Origin: Gammaproteobacteria bacterium
GTDB taxonomy: Bacteria > Pseudomonadota > Gammaproteobacteria > Chromatiales > Chromatiaceae
Assembly: GCA_024227135.1 (NCBI GenBank)
Contig: JAAELC010000568.1
Location: 1 to 37,696, forward strand
Direction: 5' to 3'
DNA: 37,696 nucleotides
The position numbers were made by a program, and so were the translations under genes. Every line of letters starts with the position of its first letter. The first letter of the stretch is position 1. Below the pieces are notes generated by a model. It searched no databases. It was not told the DNA's origin and was given only the letters and a program-made list of their open reading frames with translations. This document shows positions 1-9,537 of this stretch, one piece after another.

Positions 1-178
1 ATGATCGAAAAATCTGACTCAACCAGTTTTGCCCTTGCTGCGACCGCCATGGATGGCGGAAGTGCCGGTTTTGCAGGAGCAAAAACCGGTCGATCGCTAT
101 TCTCGGACAGGCTCCCAGGGTTTTGAGCAGAGGTTTATCACCTTTCAAGCAGTAATCTTGTGAGCACCTCGTTCCCAA
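1..178. other. Left-edge noncoding or partial-gene stretch
   Basis: No gene can be assigned here. A frame open from base 1 ends with TGA at 124-126. It could be the tail of a gene cut by the window edge, but its 41 residues resemble nothing I know. The only clear structure is the hairpin at 65-89, listed separately. The rest is presumably the leader of the large exported-protein gene that starts near 206. Confidence 0.3.
65..89. repeat. Hairpin with a 10-bp stem
   Basis: CCGGTTTTGC (65-74) and GCAAAAACCGG (79-89) are inverted repeats with one bulged A and a four-base AGGA loop. There is no T-run after it on either strand, so it is not a textbook intrinsic terminator. It could be a transcript-end stem for an upstream gene or an RNA structure in the leader of the gene at 206. 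Confidence 0.4.
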
Positions 179-205
179 TTGGTACGCAGGTTCAAGGTTT
201 ACCTG

Positions 206-3200
206 ATGAGAACAAGAAAAAACACAAACTCAGGGTGGTTGGTGCTGGCGTCTCTCACGGCTGCCCTGATTGGGTCTGCTGCCAGCAGTCGGGTTCTGGC
301 GGAAGAGAACAATGGTGTACTTACTGCGGAGATTCTGGGTGCCACGGCTATTCACAATCCGGCATTTGGTGTATCACTGGCAGCTAAGCCTCCACTCAGC
401 CTGGTGGCTGACGGTATCGTACTGGCTTCCGGTCTGGCACAAAAAGCCATACCGGCCGTATTGGAGGTACCACCGGATATTGCCAGGAACCCAAACCAGC
501 CTGGCAATTGCGAATACCATTTCGATTTGCCCCAGTCGAAGTTTCAGTTCGGTGATCTATACGGATTTATCAAACTGTCTGCGGTAGGTCGCAGTTTTTC
601 CAATCCTGTGGTTGCCAACCCATTGACGGGAATACCCGATGATTGGGGGGATCTGGGTACCCCTGAGCTGTTTCATCAGAATGCGGAAGTATTACTGAAG
701 GTAAAGAATCAGCATATCGAAAACAGCTTTGGTTCCCAGACAGTCCAGCTTCCCGCCGGTAATCACAGGATCACCTGGCAGGCTCAGACCCTCGTCGATC
801 CGGTATTCGATCTGGCTGTCCCAACCGCGCTCCTGGCAACCAGTATCTACAGCTACATGAAAGCGCCGGCATTCAAAGCGGCCCTGGATGAGGATGCGGC
901 CAAGGCGGTGTCGGAACTCAGCGGTTTCAAAAAAGCGGTCTACAAGTTGTTTCAGCCTGATGAGTTCAAGAAATTCAAAAGGTTGGTGAAGGGGAATACG
1001 CTAAAGGCTGACAGCGCCACTAATACCGAGCTCGTCTGGGCCGAACACTCTCGCACTCAGACATTCACTGTTTACGACACGCGGAACCCGGAAGTGACCG
1101 TCAATACGCCGTTGAAGGTGATGGAAGCAACAGATTTTGGCGGGGTATTGTTCAACAGGGTGAGGAATGAACTGCTGGCTGATATCGTGGCCGTCGATCC
1201 CTGCGAACGTCCCGTCAGTTTAAGCCATGATATACCGGTGTTGCTGCCCCTGGGGGATACCCGGGTGACCTGGACGGCAACCGACTCCGGACCCAATCCG
1301 CAATCCGAGCGAAACACCACTACAGCCATACAGACTCTTCGTATTCAGGACACTCAGGCCCCGATTATCGTTCCACCAGCGGGCAAGGTCATCGAAGTTC
1401 CCGCCGGCGTGAACGATCTGAGTCTGGCAGAAGTTGACCTGGGAGTGCCCATGGTGGTCGATCTGGCGGATCCCATGCCGATCATTGCCAATAACGCACC
1501 CGGCAACTTCCCGGTTGATACCCGTACCCCGGTGACCTGGTCGGCGACCGATCATGGTTTTCCTTCCGCCAATACGTCGGAAGCCGAGCAACTCATTACC
1601 ATCAAACTGGAAGGTACCAATACCGCCCCTTTCGTGGGAGATCAAACGGGTGACACGCTGACCTCGCAGCCCATCGATTTCAGGCTGACCGGTATGGACA
1701 ACGATATCCTCGATGGAGTCCGGGATCCGCTGTCGTTTGAGATCGTGGACAGGCCGGGTAGCGGAGAATTCATTGCACCCCTCTATCCCTTTTTTATCGA
1801 AGATTACCGGACCAGTCCAGGCGGGCCGCACGGGGAGGATTTCTATCTGTCCAATAATCGATCGAATTGGCTTTACAACAACATCTGTACCCAGCCCCCT
1901 TACAATTCGATGCCCTACAACGACAGACTTCAGGTTGATTGGGTTTATGCGCCGAAGTTCGCTCATGTGACCGATGGCGGGATCCTGTACATGATCGATC
2001 GCTATTGGAAATGCGGCGCCAGCAGCGCCAGTACCTATCCCCGAATTTCCAAGTGGGATGACCAGGGCACTTTTCTGGGACAGACGGGCTACAGCGGTAC
2101 CACCGATGCATTCCTCATGGATCAGGATGGGTTTATCTACACGTTGAGTCGCACCGGCGGCGGATCATCGACCACGTTGACCTTGTCCCAGATACGTCCG
2201 GATTTCGATACCGACACAACAGACCCCAGCGGGGATGCCTGGCGCTTCGACTATAACTCCACCGGTGACGACCCGGTCTCAAACAGCCAGTACTCCTATG
2301 CCCGTGTCGACAGCCGACAGGGACTGGTTTACGTAAACGACAGGCGACGGGTTTTCGTGTTCGATATACGGGATGATCTGAGCAATGGTATCGATGAGTT
2401 CAAAAACGGCATGGATGACCAGTATCTCGGTGCGCTGAAAAACGGGGCGCAGTTCATCAATACCGACAACGGTGGCTGGGGCAGCAGCTGGACCGGTTTT
2501 GCGATGGAAGTGGATTCCATGGGCAATCTGTACGTTGCCGATACCGCCGGTGATCGAATCCACAAGTTCACTCCCTCCTATTTCGACAGTGAGGGGCAGT
2601 TTGTTGCGGGGGACTATATTGGTTGGATGGGGCGGTGTGAATCCAGTACCAATAAAGCCTGTGACGATTCCAATCAGATCAGCAAGGGCTACAGCTGTAC
2701 CGATGAAACCTGTTCGGTTTCAGGCCCGAATGACCGCAGCGGCGACACCCCAGGTCAGTTCGACAGCCCGACTTATATCGCGCTGGATCCCAACGATACG
2801 CTTTATGTGGCCGATTACGGCAATTCCCGAATTCAGCGCTTCGCACCGGACGGCACCTTTGCCGGTGAGGCGCTCTCCACGGGCACCGGGATAAGCCAGG
2901 GTGAGCACCCCAGTTTCGTACTGGGAAACATGGGGCAGCCCAAATCCGTTTCGGTCAATTCCACACAATTCTATATCGTCGATACCGACGAATCCTTCGT
3001 TCATGTTTTCGAGACCACGCCGTTCAAAGAGATCACCGACGAGTCGGTGACCGTGACCTATGTCTCGAATTTCAATTTTCACACTGATACCGATACTTTC
3101 CGCTATCGGGCAACCGATGGGTTGGCCCAGAGCAATACCGGAACCGTCAGTATCAATGTTGTCCGCAACTACCGCCCGCCGGTCGCCTTCGACGGCGGCT

Positions 3201-4915
3201 CGATAACCGAGGAGGACACCAGTGTTCCGATCCTGCTCGAAGCCGATGATCCCGACGGTATCCTGGGTGTGGACTTTAACGGTCTGGACACCTTGAGCTA
3301 TGAGATTGTCATCCCACCCGGGCACGGGTCATTGACCGGCTCGGGGAATGAGCGCACCTATCACCCGGATCCCGACTATTACGGCACCGATAGTTTTACC
3401 TTTATTGCCAACGACGGATTGGACGATTCTTTACCTGCCAGGTTCGATATTCAGGTCACCCCGGTCAATGATCCACCCAGGATCACAGCAATGACTCTGC
3501 CCCAGCGCATCAGTATCGGGTTTCCGATAATGTTCACCGGCGAGTATGAAGACGATGGCAGCGAGCAGGCTCATGAAGCCTATGTTTTCTGGGGTGATAC
3601 CGAGGACGTCAATGGGGATTTCAGTAATCCTGATGGCGCCGAAGGGGAGGAACCCCCCGTGCTCAATGGCATCAAAGTATTAGAACCGGCTGCAAGAACA
3701 GGCAGGGGCTCGGTCATCGCTCAGCACACCTATACCGGGGTGGGTGACAAGACAGTCTTCTATTGTATGGGGGATGATGCGGGGCAGGCCTGTGATCAGC
3801 AAACGGTATCCGTTGAACACCTCGTCAATCTGGCGGTTAAAACCACATTGGATAAAGAGGCTGTTATTGCCGACAGCGCTCAGCTGGAAATAGAAATTCG
3901 CAATGGGCTTCCCGAGGGTGTCGCGGGATTAACGGCTGAAAACGTGCAGCTCACCCAGGTTGCTTCGGAATATCTGCAGGTGACCGGTTTAACCACCCAA
4001 CCTGGTGGTTGCGGGCTGGTTGACGGGCTCCTCAATTGTGATGCCGGGAACCTGGCACCGGATGCAACCTACAAGGTGACGGTGACCGTAGCCCCCAGAA
4101 AACCGGTCATTTTTGATGTTATCGAGCCCTTGTTTGTCGAGGTTACCAGCAGTAGCGAAACCGTTCAGAGTCTGTATTCAGGCATCGCATCGATCACTGT
4201 ACAGGCGGACCCTGCCGACTTCGATGAAGACGGTATGACCGATGTCTACGAGCTGGCTTATGGACTGAATCCGGAATCGGACACAGATGCCGATCAACAC
4301 TCCGATGGTGACGGACTGACCAACATCCAGGAGTTCGAGTTGCGAACCCATCCACGCCGGAGCGATACCGATGGCGATGGTCTTAATGACAGCAAAGAGT
4401 TGGACTTTTTCACCGATCCCTTGCTGGCTGATACCGATGATGATGGGATCAATGACAAGCAGGAGCTGGATAACGGGCTCAATCCCAGGGATTTCAACGA
4501 CGCCGAAGAGGATCCCGATGGGGATGGACTGATTAATCGCGGAGAGGTTGAGTTGGGTACCCTGATCGGCGATGAAGACACCGACAATGACGATGCTCTG
4601 GATTCGGTCGACAACTGCCCGTTGATCAGTAATGCGGATCAGATGAATTCAGATAGCGACAGTGCCGGCAATGCCTGTGATCCAGATGATGATAATGACG
4701 GTATACCCGATGAAGTAGAGATTTCGGCGGGACTGAATCCGCAGAATCCAGCCGATGCAGTGCTTGATCGAGACGGTGACGGTGTTCGAAATATCGACGA
4801 GTTTTTAGATGGGACAGACTTAAACGAAGTGGATAGCGACGGTGATGGCGTGACCGACTATGAAGAGCGAAGCACAAAAGTGTTGCAGTTCATTTTAATA
4901 AATCTGATGGATTAG
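206..4915 (+). CDS. Large exported multidomain protein (NHL-like, cadherin-like, TSP3 repeats)
   Basis: A 1569-residue protein, read from the ATG at 206. An AAGG motif lies 8 bases upstream, and this start puts a signal peptide (basic MRTRK, hydrophobic core, cleavage after VLA near residue 32) at the N-terminus. A TTG at 179 would add nine residues. From N to C it shows HYR-like beta-sandwich segments (VTWSATD and VTWTATD motifs), beta-propeller NHL-like strands (GNLYVADTAGDRIHKF near 770; TLYVADYGNSRIQRF near 865), a tandem cadherin/Ig-like repeat (PDYYGTDSFTFIANDG near 1055), a PKD-like region, and from about 1340 a run of DxDxDG thrombospondin-type-3 calcium-binding loops. It is probably secreted or surface-bound. 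The end (EERSTK then LQFILINLMD) stops inside a TSP3-type context, with no sorting signal or membrane anchor visible. The exact function is unknown. Confidence 0.85.
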   Translation: MRTRKNTNSGWLVLASLTAALIGSAASSRVLAEENNGVLTAEILGATAIHNPAFGVSLAAKPPLSLVADGIVLASGLAQKAIPAVLEVPPDIARNPNQPGNCEYHFDLPQSKFQFGDLYGFIKLSAVGRSFSNPVVANPLTGIPDDWGDLGTPELFHQNAEVLLKVKNQHIENSFGSQTVQLPAGNHRITWQAQTLVDPVFDLAVPTALLATSIYSYMKAPAFKAALDEDAAKAVSELSGFKKAVYKLFQPDEFKKFKRLVKGNTLKADSATNTELVWAEHSRTQTFTVYDTRNPEVTVNTPLKVMEATDFGGVLFNRVRNELLADIVAVDPCERPVSLSHDIPVLLPLGDTRVTWTATDSGPNPQSERNTTTAIQTLRIQDTQAPIIVPPAGKVIEVPAGVNDLSLAEVDLGVPMVVDLADPMPIIANNAPGNFPVDTRTPVTWSATDHGFPSANTSEAEQLITIKLEGTNTAPFVGDQTGDTLTSQPIDFRLTGMDNDILDGVRDPLSFEIVDRPGSGEFIAPLYPFFIEDYRTSPGGPHGEDFYLSNNRSNWLYNNICTQPPYNSMPYNDRLQVDWVYAPKFAHVTDGGILYMIDRYWKCGASSASTYPRISKWDDQGTFLGQTGYSGTTDAFLMDQDGFIYTLSRTGGGSSTTLTLSQIRPDFDTDTTDPSGDAWRFDYNSTGDDPVSNSQYSYARVDSRQGLVYVNDRRRVFVFDIRDDLSNGIDEFKNGMDDQYLGALKNGAQFINTDNGGWGSSWTGFAMEVDSMGNLYVADTAGDRIHKFTPSYFDSEGQFVAGDYIGWMGRCESSTNKACDDSNQISKGYSCTDETCSVSGPNDRSGDTPGQFDSPTYIALDPNDTLYVADYGNSRIQRFAPDGTFAGEALSTGTGISQGEHPSFVLGNMGQPKSVSVNSTQFYIVDTDESFVHVFETTPFKEITDESVTVTYVSNFNFHTDTDTFRYRATDGLAQSNTGTVSINVVRNYRPPVAFDGGSITEEDTSVPILLEADDPDGILGVDFNGLDTLSYEIVIPPGHGSLTGSGNERTYHPDPDYYGTDSFTFIANDGLDDSLPARFDIQVTPVNDPPRITAMTLPQRISIGFPIMFTGEYEDDGSEQAHEAYVFWGDTEDVNGDFSNPDGAEGEEPPVLNGIKVLEPAARTGRGSVIAQHTYTGVGDKTVFYCMGDDAGQACDQQTVSVEHLVNLAVKTTLDKEAVIADSAQLEIEIRNGLPEGVAGLTAENVQLTQVASEYLQVTGLTTQPGGCGLVDGLLNCDAGNLAPDATYKVTVTVAPRKPVIFDVIEPLFVEVTSSSETVQSLYSGIASITVQADPADFDEDGMTDVYELAYGLNPESDTDADQHSDGDGLTNIQEFELRTHPRRSDTDGDGLNDSKELDFFTDPLLADTDDDGINDKQELDNGLNPRDFNDAEEDPDGDGLINRGEVELGTLIGDEDTDNDDALDSVDNCPLISNADQMNSDSDSAGNACDPDDDNDGIPDEVEISAGLNPQNPADAVLDRDGDGVRNIDEFLDGTDLNEVDSDGDGVTDYEERSTKVLQFILINLMD

Positions 4916-5043
4916 CCCGGGTATCTTGTCCGGCTGCATTCTGGTCCTGCCCGGGGTGACTCGGTCAGTGTGGGAATTGTGATTGGTTCGGTCGTCTCAC
5001 GAATCCCGAATTGTCGGTTCAGGATCAAGCGGGAATACAAATC

Positions 5044-5121
5044 TGGCGGAGCGGACGGGGCTCGAACCCGCGACCCCCGGCGTGACAGGCCGGTATTCTA
5101 ACCAAACTGAACTACCGCTCC
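5044..5121 (-). tRNA. tRNA-Asp (GTC anticodon)
   Basis: On the minus strand the gene reads GGAGCGG at the 5' end, pairing with CCGCTCC near the 3' end. It has a CCTGTCACG anticodon loop (GTC, aspartate), a GGTTCGAGCCCC T-arm and an encoded CCA tail at 5044-5046. It is 78 nt long, with one extra T in the D-loop compared with the E. coli gene as I remember it. It stands alone between the large exported-protein gene and rquA. No duplicated 3' end was seen that would mark an integrated element. Confidence 0.96.
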
Positions 5122-5162
5122 AGATGATTCTTGGGGGCTGACCTTAATGGTCAGGAGGCGGA

Positions 5163-5190
5163 AGTATACCCTTTATGACAGAATAATCAA
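5163..5190 (-). promoter_or_regulatory. Sigma-70-type promoter of tRNA-Asp
   Basis: On the minus strand, TTGATT (5185-5190), a 16-bp spacer and TATACT (5163-5168) form a near-consensus promoter. It is followed by a GC-rich discriminator, as is usual for stringently controlled stable-RNA genes. The predicted start lies about 35 nt before the mature tRNA 5' end at 5121. The short dyad CTGACC/GGTCAG lies in the leader. Confidence 0.7.
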
Positions 5191-5304
5191 CTAGCCGCTG
5201 CAATGAAGCTGTGATGAATGAGGGCCGCAGTAAATAACAACATGCCCTGCATGATTCTGGCATACCTGATATCGCTCCGTAACCCTCAATCGCTGGTCCT
5301 GCTG

Positions 5305-6054
5305 TCAGCGGGTCATGACCACTTTCTGATATAGCCCCCCGAAGTAAGTCTGCTTTTCAACCCTGACCGGAGGGTCCTCCCGGGTCAGCCAGCTTGTTAT
5401 CTCGTTCTGCCACAAATCCAGTGCATAGGGCTCCAGGTATCTCAGGATCGGGCGCATGATATAGCGATGAGGATGGAGGCGGACGGGGCGGTGGTAATCC
5501 ACGAAAACGATTTTCCCCCCCGGTTTTACCACCCGGAGTACTTCGCGGACAGTTTTGGCACGAACATCTTCTGGAAGTTCATGGAGCAGAAAAAACAGGA
5601 CAACCTGATCAAACAGATTGTCCTCAAACTGAAGATTGGAGGCATTCTGTCGACTCAAGGCGACATTTTTGCGGTCCTTAAGCTTTTTCTGAAGATTTTC
5701 CAACTGAATGGGTGCCACGTCTATGACGTCCAGGCTGGCTCCGGGTGACAGTCGCTGCGCCAGTTTTTGAGTGAAATTACCGTAAACACAGGCTACCTGG
5801 AGGGTTCGGCCGGATATCCGCTGGCCAATCGCATCGAGGGCACTGTCTCTCAGTTTCGAAAAATTACCCCACAAAATCAGATTGACAATCCACTGGCGCT
5901 CGAAAATCTGAACGCTTCGAGGGTGAAGATAAGCCCACCAGTAAGTCTTCACAAGATAGTCGGGAACCTGAGGCTCTTTGGAATCTCCGGTTGACGCCGA
6001 ATTTCTCAGCGTGGTTTCGGGATGTTTCTTGGCGGAAAGACTCTGCTTAGTCAT
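5305..6054 (-). CDS. rquA: Rhodoquinone biosynthesis protein RquA
   Basis: 249 residues. RquA converts ubiquinone to rhodoquinone, a low-potential quinone that can drive fumarate reduction. It is a methyltransferase-fold protein that uses S-adenosylmethionine in an atypical amino-transfer reaction. Visible hallmarks are the N-terminal block PDYLVKTYWWAYLHPRSV and FERQWIVNLILWGN (residues 31-64), the divergent SAM motif I VACVYG (87-92) in place of the usual GxGxG of class I methyltransferases, FFLLHELPED, RVVKPGGKIVFVDYHRP and the C-terminal LEPYALDLWQNEI. Together these match the RquA family closely and separate it from UbiE/UbiG. It is transcribed divergently from frdABCD across 587 bp, which fits a role in supplying rhodoquinol to that enzyme. 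Only a weak purine-rich ribosome site (AAGAAG) precedes the ATG. A generic SAM methyltransferase is the alternative, but I consider it unlikely. Confidence 0.9.
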   Translation of the reverse strand: MTKQSLSAKKHPETTLRNSASTGDSKEPQVPDYLVKTYWWAYLHPRSVQIFERQWIVNLILWGNFSKLRDSALDAIGQRISGRTLQVACVYGNFTQKLAQRLSPGASLDVIDVAPIQLENLQKKLKDRKNVALSRQNASNLQFEDNLFDQVVLFFLLHELPEDVRAKTVREVLRVVKPGGKIVFVDYHRPVRLHPHRYIMRPILRYLEPYALDLWQNEITSWLTREDPPVRVEKQTYFGGLYQKVVMTR

Positions 6055-6641
6055 ATACGGCTTCTTGGTTCTTGTTGTGTCCCAGCCCGGTCATTGTGCC
6101 GAATTACGGCCAATGCATCGATGGGAGAAAACCTGAGCTTTGTACCGAGCCCGTTGATTACAAAATTACCGAAAAGTTGTTAATAATATCTGAATGTTAG
6201 GATACTCTGGTGTACCGAGACAAAGCTTTTTGACTGGCGCTCATTAGCTGCACCATCTGAATCTCATGTGTCTATGCAATACGGGAATCGAATTCCACGA
6301 TTTACGATCACAAGCAAGTGCTGAATCGCGCAGACTTCGTATCGAGCGATACACTTACATTTTTCGTCAGTTGCGAGGCCGGTTCAGCGCCGCCTGACCA
6401 TTTTCATTTTGAGGAATTCATATAACAACATCGGAGATGTTAAATCAAGTACAACCCATGAGTATTGATGTGGGTCAGGTTTGTTTCGGAATCGGGTTCA
6501 GAGCAGGATAGGACGGGCCACCGGGTTAATTACCCGACCCGGCATCTACGGTGGACGTTGTAGGGTTTAAGGTTGTAAAGTGAGTGATCAAAAGTACATC
6601 TGTCGAGGTGATCACCGCGACGGCCAGAGGGGAGGTTTGGA
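6055..6641. other. 587-bp divergent regulatory region between rquA and frdA
   Basis: No convincing gene lies here. The stretch must hold promoters for rquA (leftward) and frdABCD (rightward). A weak sigma-70 candidate for the right-hand side is TTGTTA (6177-6182), 18 bp, GATACT (6201-6206). A dyad at 6522-6536 is listed separately. TGATCA occurs twice close to frdA (about 6595 and 6609). TTGAT half-sites are present, but I found no full TTGAT-N4-ATCAA FNR box. The length is larger than two simple promoters need, so a long leader or a small RNA is possible but not shown. Confidence 0.5.
6522..6536. promoter_or_regulatory. Dyad upstream of frdA, possible operator
   Basis: CGGGT (6522-6526) and ACCCG (6532-6536) form a perfect inverted repeat around the centre TAATT. 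It sits about 105 bp before the frdA start. The size and AT centre are typical of a dimeric regulator site, but the regulator is unknown. Confidence 0.35.
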
Positions 6642-8393
6642 GTGGAAACAATAAAAACAGACGTCGTTATCGTAGGTGCCGGGGGAGCAGGTCTCAGTGC
6701 TGCAATCGCGGTTGCGGAGCAGTCTCCTGAACTCAAAATAGCTTTGATATCAAAAGTGTACCCGATGCGTAGTCACACAGTGGCCGCAGAAGGTGGTGCA
6801 GCTGGAGTGATCAAGCCGGATGACAGCATGGATGATCATTTTCACGACACTGTCGCGGGAGGTGATTGGCTCTGTGATCAGGATGCTGTGGACCTGTTCA
6901 TCGAGCAGGCCCCACTGGAGCTGACGCGGCTGGAGCATTGGGGGTGTCCCTGGAGCAGGGAAAAGAATGGAAAAGTCGCCGTACGCCCCTTTGGCGGTAT
7001 GAAAAACGAACGCACCTGGTTTGCAGCCGATAAGAGCGGTTTTCATATCCTTCACACGCTGTTTCAAACCTCCATAAAATATCCCTCGATCAAACGCTAC
7101 GATGAGTACTATTCTACAGACCTGATCGTTTCCGAGGGCCGGTGCCAGGGCGTGACCGCCATTGAGATGCGCACCGGGTTGATGCAGCTGTTTCAGGCGC
7201 GTTCGGTGATCATTGCCGCGGGGGGAGCGGGGTGGATGTTCCCTTTCACCACCAACGGGGCCATAAAAACCGCGGATGGAATGGCCATGGCCTACCGTGC
7301 CGGCGTTCCGCTCAAGGACATGGAATTCGTGCAATACCATCCCACGGGGTTACCCGGGACCGGAATTCTGTTGACCGAAGGGTGCCGGGGTGAGGGCGGG
7401 ATTCTCGTGAACAAGGATGGATACCGATACCTTCAGGACTACGAACTCGGCCCGCCCGATCCCTGGCCTAGAAAAAAGGCGATGGAACTGGGACCCCGGG
7501 ATCGCCTCAGCCAGGCTTTCTGGCATGAGCAGCAGAAAGGGCGCACGGTCAGCAGTCGCTGGGGGGATGTGATTCACCTGGATATGCGTCATCTGGGCGA
7601 GAAAAAAATTAATGAAAAACTGCCCCTGGTCAGAGATCTGGCCTCGAGCTATGTGGGCGCCGACCCGGTTCATGAATTAGTCCCTGTCAGGCCTGTCGTG
7701 CACTACATGATGGGCGGCATTCATACCGATATCGATGCCGCTACCCCGTTACCGGGTTTGTACGCGGCAGGTGAATGTGCCTGCGTGAGTATCAACGGGG
7801 CCAATCGGCTCGGATCAAACTCATTGACCGAACTGCTGGTATTCGGCCGGCGGGCGGGTAAACATGCGGCAGAGCATGCCAGATCCAACCCCAACTCTTC
7901 GGATTCAGAAATCAGCCAGAAGGGGACAGAGGCCCGGCAACGGGTGACCGATCTGTTTCTCAGGGAGGATTCCGGCGAGAACATTACCGACCTGCGCAAA
8001 GGAATGAATGAAACGCTGGAAGCGGGCGCGGGAATCTATCGCACCCAGGATTCATTGCAGGAGACCTGCAATACCATCGACGAGTTGCGGCAGCGCTATA
8101 CCAAGGTGCATCTGGGAGACAAAAGCAATGTGTTCAATACCAATCTAATCTATACCATGGAAGTGGGGTCGATGCTCGAGGCAGCCCATGCGATGGCCTA
8201 CTCCGCATTGAACAGGACCGAGTCACGTGGTTCCCACCAGCGGCTTGACCACCCCGATCGTGATGACGAAAAATTCCTGAAGCACTCCCTGGCCTACTAT
8301 CAGGGCGAGGGTTCTCCCCGACTGGATTACCTGGATGTAGTGATCACCAGGTCTCAACCGGGGCAACGGGTCTATGGGGGAGGGGAGAAATGA
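6642..8393 (+). CDS. frdA: Fumarate reductase flavoprotein subunit FrdA
   Basis: 583 residues. FrdA is the catalytic subunit that reduces fumarate to succinate at a covalently bound FAD. The GTG start at 6642 is supported by a strong GGGGAGG ribosome site six bases upstream. Motifs seen: dinucleotide-binding GAGGAG (12-17), [12 protein letters not shown] with the FAD-linking His45, QYHPTGLPG with the substrate His near 233, [10 protein letters not shown] with the catalytic Arg near 286, HYMMGG with His near 353, and [11 protein letters not shown] with Arg near 389. The C-terminal VYGGGEK resembles the E. coli FrdA ending. Similarity to E. coli FrdA runs along the whole length and is stronger than to SdhA. 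Near residue 197, the usually conserved Arg of the GGAGR motif is Trp (GGAGWMF). It is first in a tightly overlapping A-B-C-D operon. Confidence 0.95.
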   Translation: METIKTDVVIVGAGGAGLSAAIAVAEQSPELKIALISKVYPMRSHTVAAEGGAAGVIKPDDSMDDHFHDTVAGGDWLCDQDAVDLFIEQAPLELTRLEHWGCPWSREKNGKVAVRPFGGMKNERTWFAADKSGFHILHTLFQTSIKYPSIKRYDEYYSTDLIVSEGRCQGVTAIEMRTGLMQLFQARSVIIAAGGAGWMFPFTTNGAIKTADGMAMAYRAGVPLKDMEFVQYHPTGLPGTGILLTEGCRGEGGILVNKDGYRYLQDYELGPPDPWPRKKAMELGPRDRLSQAFWHEQQKGRTVSSRWGDVIHLDMRHLGEKKINEKLPLVRDLASSYVGADPVHELVPVRPVVHYMMGGIHTDIDAATPLPGLYAAGECACVSINGANRLGSNSLTELLVFGRRAGKHAAEHARSNPNSSDSEISQKGTEARQRVTDLFLREDSGENITDLRKGMNETLEAGAGIYRTQDSLQETCNTIDELRQRYTKVHLGDKSNVFNTNLIYTMEVGSMLEAAHAMAYSALNRTESRGSHQRLDHPDRDDEKFLKHSLAYYQGEGSPRLDYLDVVITRSQPGQRVYGGGEK

Positions 8394-9142
8394 CGACTAC
8401 CCGGACACTGGAGCTGGCAATATTCAGGTATCGCCCTGAAGAGGATGAAAAACCCTGGTTTCAAAACTTCCAGGTACCCTGCGACGAGGATTGGGTGGTG
8501 CTGGATGCCATCAATTACGTCAAGGACCACCTTGATAGTTCCTTGAGTTTTCGCTGGTCCTGCCACATGGCCGTTTGCGGCAGTTGCGGCATGATGATTA
8601 ATGGTGAGCCTGGGCTCTCCTGTAAGACTTTCATACGAGACCTGCCGGCGGGTGAAGTTAGAATCGAACCGCTGGCTAACTTTCCGGTTGAAAGAGATCT
8701 GGTCGTGGTATTCGATGATTTCATTGAAAAACTGGAACGTGTGAAGCCCTACGTGATTCGTACGGATGAAAAACCCCTGGAAGAAGGGGAGTATCTGCAG
8801 ACGCCTGCACAACTGAAAACGTTCAAACAGTTCACACTCTGCATCAACTGCGCCTGCTGTTACTCTGCCTGTCCCCAATATGCATTGATTCCGGAATTTA
8901 TCGGACCCGCTGCCTTGACCATGGCGCATCGATACAATCAGGACTCAAGGGACCAGGGCCGCGAGGAGAGGGAAGACGTGGTGGCGAGCAACGAAGGTAT
9001 CTGGGACTGCTCGTTTGCCGGGGCCTGCTCGGAGGTTTGTCCGAAGCACGTGGATCCGGCAAGTGCCGTCCAGCAGATGAAGATATCCAGCACAGTGAGT
9101 TGGTTCATGCATAAGCTTGGTATGGGGGGGAACAAATCGTGA
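8390..9142 (+). CDS. frdB: Fumarate reductase iron-sulfur subunit FrdB
   Basis: 250 residues. FrdB carries electrons from the quinol site in the membrane to FrdA through three clusters. Ligands seen are C58, C63, C66 and C78 for [2Fe-2S] ([10 protein letters not shown] then SCKTF), [12 protein letters not shown] for [4Fe-4S], and [17 protein letters not shown], which supplies the [3Fe-4S] ligands. Blocks such as [31 protein letters not shown] and [12 protein letters not shown] match E. coli FrdB rather than SdhB. The start overlaps the frdA stop by four bases (ATGA), so translation is probably coupled. Confidence 0.95.
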   Translation: MTTTRTLELAIFRYRPEEDEKPWFQNFQVPCDEDWVVLDAINYVKDHLDSSLSFRWSCHMAVCGSCGMMINGEPGLSCKTFIRDLPAGEVRIEPLANFPVERDLVVVFDDFIEKLERVKPYVIRTDEKPLEEGEYLQTPAQLKTFKQFTLCINCACCYSACPQYALIPEFIGPAALTMAHRYNQDSRDQGREEREDVVASNEGIWDCSFAGACSEVCPKHVDPASAVQQMKISSTVSWFMHKLGMGGNKS

Positions 9143-9537
9143 GTCGTAATCCCTACGTCAGAGAAATATCCCGGACCACCTGGTACCTGGGGCGAAAGCG
9201 GGACTTCCTGCACATGGCTCAGGAGGTTACTTCCCTGTTTATCGGCATCTACACCCTTCTATTGCTTTGGGGTGTCAAAGCGCTCTCCCAGGGACCGGAA
9301 ACCTATCAGGCTTTCCTCGATGGGCTGACCAGCCCCTTGTCTATTGCTTTTCACTGGGTCGCACTGGCTTTTACCCTGTACCACGCTGTCGCATGGTTTG
9401 CCGTGACGCCGAAGGCGATGCCCGTACAGATGGGTGAGGAGTTTTTACCCGAGTGGATCATCGCGGCCGGGCACTATGTGGCCTGGATCGTGGTTTCTAT
9501 TGTAATCTTGTATCTCGCGGGAGGCATCGGTGGCTAG
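9139..9537 (+). CDS. frdC: Fumarate reductase membrane subunit FrdC
   Basis: 132 residues with three hydrophobic helices, anchoring FrdAB in the inner membrane and helping form the quinone site. The N-terminal NPYVREISRTTWY resembles E. coli FrdC (KPYVRPMTSTWW). The conserved Glu near residue 29 (MAQEVTSLF) and the helix-II segment HAVAWFAVTPKA (compare HTKTWFELAPKA) are present. The GTG start overlaps the frdB stop by four bases. As in E. coli-type enzymes, the small two-subunit anchor suggests a haem-free fumarate reductase, although this cannot be proved from sequence alone. Confidence 0.9.
   Translation: MSRNPYVREISRTTWYLGRKRDFLHMAQEVTSLFIGIYTLLLLWGVKALSQGPETYQAFLDGLTSPLSIAFHWVALAFTLYHAVAWFAVTPKAMPVQMGEEFLPEWIIAAGHYVAWIVVSIVILYLAGGIGG

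Noticed and set aside
5044-5121. tRNA-Asp as an attachment site for an integrated island
   Set aside because: No repeat of the tRNA 3' end and no integrase gene were found in the window.
5305-6054. The methyltransferase-fold protein as UbiE or UbiG
   Set aside because: Motif I is VACVYG and the long N-terminal YWWAYLHP/ERQWIVNLILWGN block is specific to RquA.
6055-6641. An FNR box controlling frdABCD
   Set aside because: TTGAT and ATCAA half-sites occur, but none pair with the required four-base spacing.
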